From: Vibrio sp. HB236076
GTDB taxonomy: Bacteria; Pseudomonadota; Gammaproteobacteria; Enterobacterales; Vibrionaceae
NCBI RefSeq assembly: GCF_040957575.1
Contig: NZ_CP162601.1
Span: 1,302,001 to 1,366,000, forward strand
Direction: 5' to 3'
Length of the DNA stretch: 64,000 nucleotides
In this document: positions 61,158 through 64,000 of the stretch, in pieces
How the letters are laid out: every line of letters begins with the position of its first letter
Numbering within the stretch: position 1 is the first letter of the stretch
Translations under genes and position numbers: made by a program
The notes under the pieces: generated by a model
The model's database searches: none
Told to the model about the DNA's origin: nothing
Seen by the model: the letters and a program-made list of their open reading frames with translations, nothing else

Positions 61158-62273
61158 ATGAAAGAGCATACAACCAAACAAAAAAGTCAGCTAAAAGGGG
61201 CATTATTTGTCTCTTTAGTGGCGCATTTGCTTTTGATTGCTATTTTACTTTTGTCTTCAAACTTTGAATTTGAAGAAGAAGCCTCAAGCGGTCAAATGGT
61301 AGAAGCCGTGGTGATTGACCCCAACTTGGTTCGTCAGCAAGCTCAACAAATACGTCAACAAAAAGAAAAGGCGCAAAAACAACAGCAAGACAAGCTCGAT
61401 GAGCTGAAAAAACAAGCTGAAGAATTGGAAAGAAATCGCAAAGCAGAAGAAGAGCGCGTTCGTCAGTTACAACTTGAAAAAGCGAAAGCGGAAAAGCAAG
61501 CTCGCGAAGCAAAGGAGCGCAAGCTAGAACAGGAGCGTTTAGAAAAGCAGCAAGCAGAAGAGAAAGCTGCGGCCGAGAAAGCCGCGCGTGAAAAAGCGGC
61601 GAAAGAAGCAGCCGAGAAAGCCGCGCGTGAAAAAGCGGCGAAAGAGGCAGCCGAGAAAGCCGCGCGTGAAAAAGCGGCGAAAGCTGCGGCCGAGAAAGCC
61701 GCCCGTGAAAAAGCGGCGAAAGAAGCAGCCGAGAAAGCCGCGCGTGAAAAAGCGGCGAAAGAAGCAGCCGAGAAAGCCGCGCGTGAAAAAGCGGCGAAAG
61801 AAGCAGCCGAGAAAGCCGCGCGTGAAAAAGCGGCGAAGGAGGCAGCCGAGAAAGCCGCCCGTGAAAAAGCGGCGAAAGAGGCAGCTGAGAAAGCGGCGCG
61901 TGAAAAACAAGAAACTGAACAGGCTTTGGATAATATTTTTGATGGCCTTGAAGCCGAGAACTCACAAAACAGTGCGGCAAAACAAAGGCAGGTCAATAAT
62001 GAAGTGGCAAAATACTCGACGATATACAAACAATTAATCCAAAATAAATTAATTGCTCAAGATTACCTAAAAGGTAAAACTTGCCGAGTTAATATGAAGT
62101 TAATTTCTGCTGGTAGTGGCTTTGTTGTCGGTAATGTTACCGTTCTCAGTGGTGATGGTCGATTGTGCACCGCCACGAAAAGTGCCATTACTCAAGTGGC
62201 TAACTTTCCGGCGCCAAAAGATCCAGCGGTACTTAATAAGCTTAAAGATATCAATTTAACGGTAGAACTATAA
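61158..62273 (+). CDS. tolA: Tol-Pal system protein TolA
   Basis: 371 aa. N-terminal membrane helix (about 16-34, [17 protein letters not shown]), long helical domain II (40-265) ending in nine near-identical 13-residue Ala/Lys/Glu repeats, and a C-terminal domain III (from about 275: [14 protein letters not shown]..., two cysteines) that contacts Pal/TolB. Links the inner-membrane TolQR motor to the outer membrane. Domain II repeat number can vary between strains. Confidence 0.97.
   Translation: MKEHTTKQKSQLKGALFVSLVAHLLLIAILLLSSNFEFEEEASSGQMVEAVVIDPNLVRQQAQQIRQQKEKAQKQQQDKLDELKKQAEELERNRKAEEERVRQLQLEKAKAEKQAREAKERKLEQERLEKQQAEEKAAAEKAAREKAAKEAAEKAAREKAAKEAAEKAAREKAAKAAAEKAAREKAAKEAAEKAAREKAAKEAAEKAAREKAAKEAAEKAAREKAAKEAAEKAAREKAAKEAAEKAAREKQETEQALDNIFDGLEAENSQNSAAKQRQVNNEVAKYSTIYKQLIQNKLIAQDYLKGKTCRVNMKLISAGSGFVVGNVTVLSGDGRLCTATKSAITQVANFPAPKDPAVLNKLKDINLTVEL
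61572..61908 (+). repeat. 39-bp tandem repeat in tolA domain II
   Basis: Nine units starting at 61572, 61611, 61650, 61689, 61728, 61767, 61806, 61845 and 61884 (period exactly 39), each coding [13 protein letters not shown]. Units differ by a few synonymous changes, one Glu-to-Ala codon (GAA to GCT) before unit 4, and a truncated last unit. High nucleotide identity suggests recent slippage or conversion. Confidence 0.92.
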
Positions 62274-62284
62274 GGGATGATGTT

Positions 62285-63637
62285 GTGATTAAACGACTGA
62301 TGATTGGGTTAACATTGCTGGCAGCCTGTGCGCTTAGCCCAGCAAAAGCGGCATTGGAGCTGGTCATTACAGATGGTATTGACTCGGCGAGACCGATTGC
62401 TATTGTGCCGTTTCAGTGGCAAGGACAGGGTAAACTGCCTTCAGACATTGCTTCTGTTGTGTCATCGGATCTGCAACGCAGTGGGAAATTTAGCCCTGTA
62501 GCGGTTAATAAAATGCCGCAAACCCCACATACTGATCAGGACATTAATTTTGATGCCTGGACCAAAATGGGGGTAGATACGTTACTGACAGGCACAATTT
62601 CACAAGATGCCAATGGCCAATATGTGATTAAGTATCAACTGATTGATACGGTACGTGGCCATTTGACAGGGGGGCAGAGTAAAGGCTTGTCTGAAGATGG
62701 CCAGTTAGTGGCTTCAAATGATCACATTTTATTGTCTCGCATTGCCAAAATTGATGGCAATCGAATGCGTGAATACGCTCACCGTATTTCAGATCTGATT
62801 TATGAACAACTGACCGGTGAAAAAGGCGCGTTTTTAACGCGAATTGCTTACGTTGTCGTTGATCAAAAAGCGCGTTATCCGTATGAATTAAGAATCGCTG
62901 ATTACGATGGTTATAATGAAAAGTTGGTGCTTCGTTCTAAGCAACCGTTAATGTCACCAGCGTGGTCGCCAGATGGTAAAAAACTTGCCTATGTGAGCTT
63001 TCAAAATGGCCATGCTGAAATTTTTATGATGAATATTTACCAAGGCACAACGGAGAAGTTAACCAGTTTTCCTCGTCACAATGGTGCACCGGTTTTTTCT
63101 CCTGATGGCAGTAAATTAGCATTGGTATTATCGAAGACGGGCAGCTTGCAAGTCTATGTTATGGACCTCAACACCAAGAAGATTACTCAGGTAACACAAG
63201 GTCGTTCTAACAACACGGAACCCTATTGGTACCCAGATGGTAAATCTTTGATTTTTACTTCAGATCGGGGTGGTAAACCACAAATTTATCGAGTAAATTT
63301 AGACAGCAAATCAACGCAACGTCTTACATGGCAAGGGAGCCAAAACTTAGGCGGCCAGATCACACCAGATGGCAAGTTTTTGGTAATGGTTAATCAAAGC
63401 CAAGCAGGATATCGTCTTGCAAAACAAGATTTAGAGACGGGGGCGGTGCAGGTATTGACCTCAACTCGACTTGATGAATCACCAAGCATAGCGCCAAATG
63501 GTGCAATGGTGATATACAGTTCCATGTATAACAACAAAAATGTTCTATCTATGGTTTCTATAGATGGACGATTTAAAGCTAGACTACCCGCTACCAATGG
63601 TTTGGTTCGTGCGCCAGCATGGTCTCCATTTTTGTAG
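62285..63637 (+). CDS. tolB: Tol-Pal system protein TolB
   Basis: 450 aa (E. coli 430). GTG start with AAGGGATG upstream; signal peptide ending ALSPAKAA. N-terminal TolB domain, then a six-bladed beta-propeller with repeated [16 protein letters not shown], [26 protein letters not shown] motifs. Periplasmic; binds Pal and TolA. Confidence 0.98.
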   Translation: MIKRLMIGLTLLAACALSPAKAALELVITDGIDSARPIAIVPFQWQGQGKLPSDIASVVSSDLQRSGKFSPVAVNKMPQTPHTDQDINFDAWTKMGVDTLLTGTISQDANGQYVIKYQLIDTVRGHLTGGQSKGLSEDGQLVASNDHILLSRIAKIDGNRMREYAHRISDLIYEQLTGEKGAFLTRIAYVVVDQKARYPYELRIADYDGYNEKLVLRSKQPLMSPAWSPDGKKLAYVSFQNGHAEIFMMNIYQGTTEKLTSFPRHNGAPVFSPDGSKLALVLSKTGSLQVYVMDLNTKKITQVTQGRSNNTEPYWYPDGKSLIFTSDRGGKPQIYRVNLDSKSTQRLTWQGSQNLGGQITPDGKFLVMVNQSQAGYRLAKQDLETGAVQVLTSTRLDESPSIAPNGAMVIYSSMYNNKNVLSMVSIDGRFKARLPATNGLVRAPAWSPFL

Positions 63638-63668
63638 TAATGAGTTTATAAACTAAGGAATATTTAAG

Positions 63669-64000
63669 ATGCAATTGAACAAAATTTTTAAAAGCCTAAT
63701 GGTCGCTTTACCTGTGATGGCGATGGCTGCATGTAGCTCTAGCGATGATGCAGCATCTGCTGCTTCAGCTGCTCAAACGAATCAAGCGGCGCAAACCGCG
63801 GATGCAAGTCAAGGGACTGTGATTTCAGCCGTTGATCAACAAGCACAGTTATCTGATCAAGAGCTTAAAGAGCAAGCGCTTCGTGAGAACCAAACTATCT
63901 TTTTCGCTTTTGACAATTCAACGATTTCCGCTGACTACGAAGATATGCTTGCAGCACACGCTGATTACCTAAGCAGCAACCCAAGTGTCAAAGTGACTAT
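63669..64000 (+). CDS. pal: Peptidoglycan-associated lipoprotein Pal, 3' end missing
   Basis: Partial: 110 codons before the window ends. AAGGAA lies upstream of the ATG. Signal peptide with lipobox MAAC, then an Ala/Ser/Gln-rich linker (SSSDDAASAASAAQTNQAAQ) and the start of the OmpA-like domain (TIFFAFDNSTISADYEDML, HADYLSSNPSVKVT), which binds peptidoglycan. Follows tolB by 31 nt, as expected. Confidence 0.95.
   Translation, partial: MQLNKIFKSLMVALPVMAMAACSSSDDAASAASAAQTNQAAQTADASQGTVISAVDQQAQLSDQELKEQALRENQTIFFAFDNSTISADYEDMLAAHADYLSSNPSVKVT

Noticed and set aside
61463..62037. Long open frames antisense and out of frame across tolA.
   Set aside because: Products of the 39-bp repeat being open in several frames; amino-acid content is repetitive shadow sequence.

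Overview
The window looks like a chromosomal segment of a marine gammaproteobacterium of the family Vibrionaceae. The reasons are: the vceRCAB-type efflux locus; tfoY beside purR with a c-di-GMP-I riboswitch of the V. cholerae Vc2 kind; the order elyC-cmoM-mukFEB; a monomeric isocitrate dehydrogenase beside cspD/clpSA; and intergenic repeats of a type I associate with vibrios. Genus and species cannot be fixed from the sequence alone. Nearly everything is ordinary core genome. I see no prophage, integron, CRISPR array, rRNA or tRNA, and no obvious pseudogene.

Layout. 1-1.2 kb: end of a HisQM-type amino-acid ABC transporter. 1.3-6.2 kb (minus): dinG, priC, rsmS, roxA, xthA, including a 52-aa rsmS overlapping priC. 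6.7-12.9 kb: porin, DUF2057 protein, rluE, icd, yddG. 13-16.3 kb: cspD diverging from clpS-clpA. 16.5-21.4 kb: TetR regulator diverging from a three-gene tripartite efflux operon, with a readable promoter and operator. 21.7-31.3 kb: infA, bpt, aat, a glycine-zipper protein, aroA, topA, glgC-glgA. 31.3-35 kb (minus): a DUF2007/zinc-ribbon protein, tfoY with its riboswitch, purR with an apparent PUR box, elyC. 35.1-42.5 kb: cmoM-mukF-mukE-mukB. 42.9-49.1 kb (minus): yecE, cmoA, cmoB, then a retropepsin-like lipoprotein, a 7TM transglutaminase-like protein and an ATP-grasp ligase. 49.3-54.3 kb: aspS, yebC, ruvC, ruvAB. 54.4-55.3 kb (minus): an alpha/beta-hydrolase lipoprotein. 55.8-59 kb: cydABX-ybgE behind a perfect FNR box. 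59.6 kb to the end: ybgC-tolQRAB-pal, with pal cut by the window edge.

How genes work together: CmoA, CmoB and CmoM are successive enzymes of wobble-uridine (cmo5U/mcmo5U) synthesis. MukBEF is the condensin. RuvABC resolves Holliday junctions. DinG, PriC, XthA and TopA are further DNA-maintenance proteins. ClpS/ClpA and Bpt/Aat are the reader and writers of the N-degron pathway and lie about 6-9 kb apart. Tol-Pal maintains the envelope.

The least explained material is (i) the retropepsin/7TM/ATP-grasp operon at 42.9-46.2 kb, (ii) three copies of a roughly 178-bp MITE-like element, (iii) two clusters of a TTAAYGGGACACACAC repeat placed exactly at the 3' ends of convergent genes, and (iv) several unassigned hairpins or palindromes in leaders and promoters.
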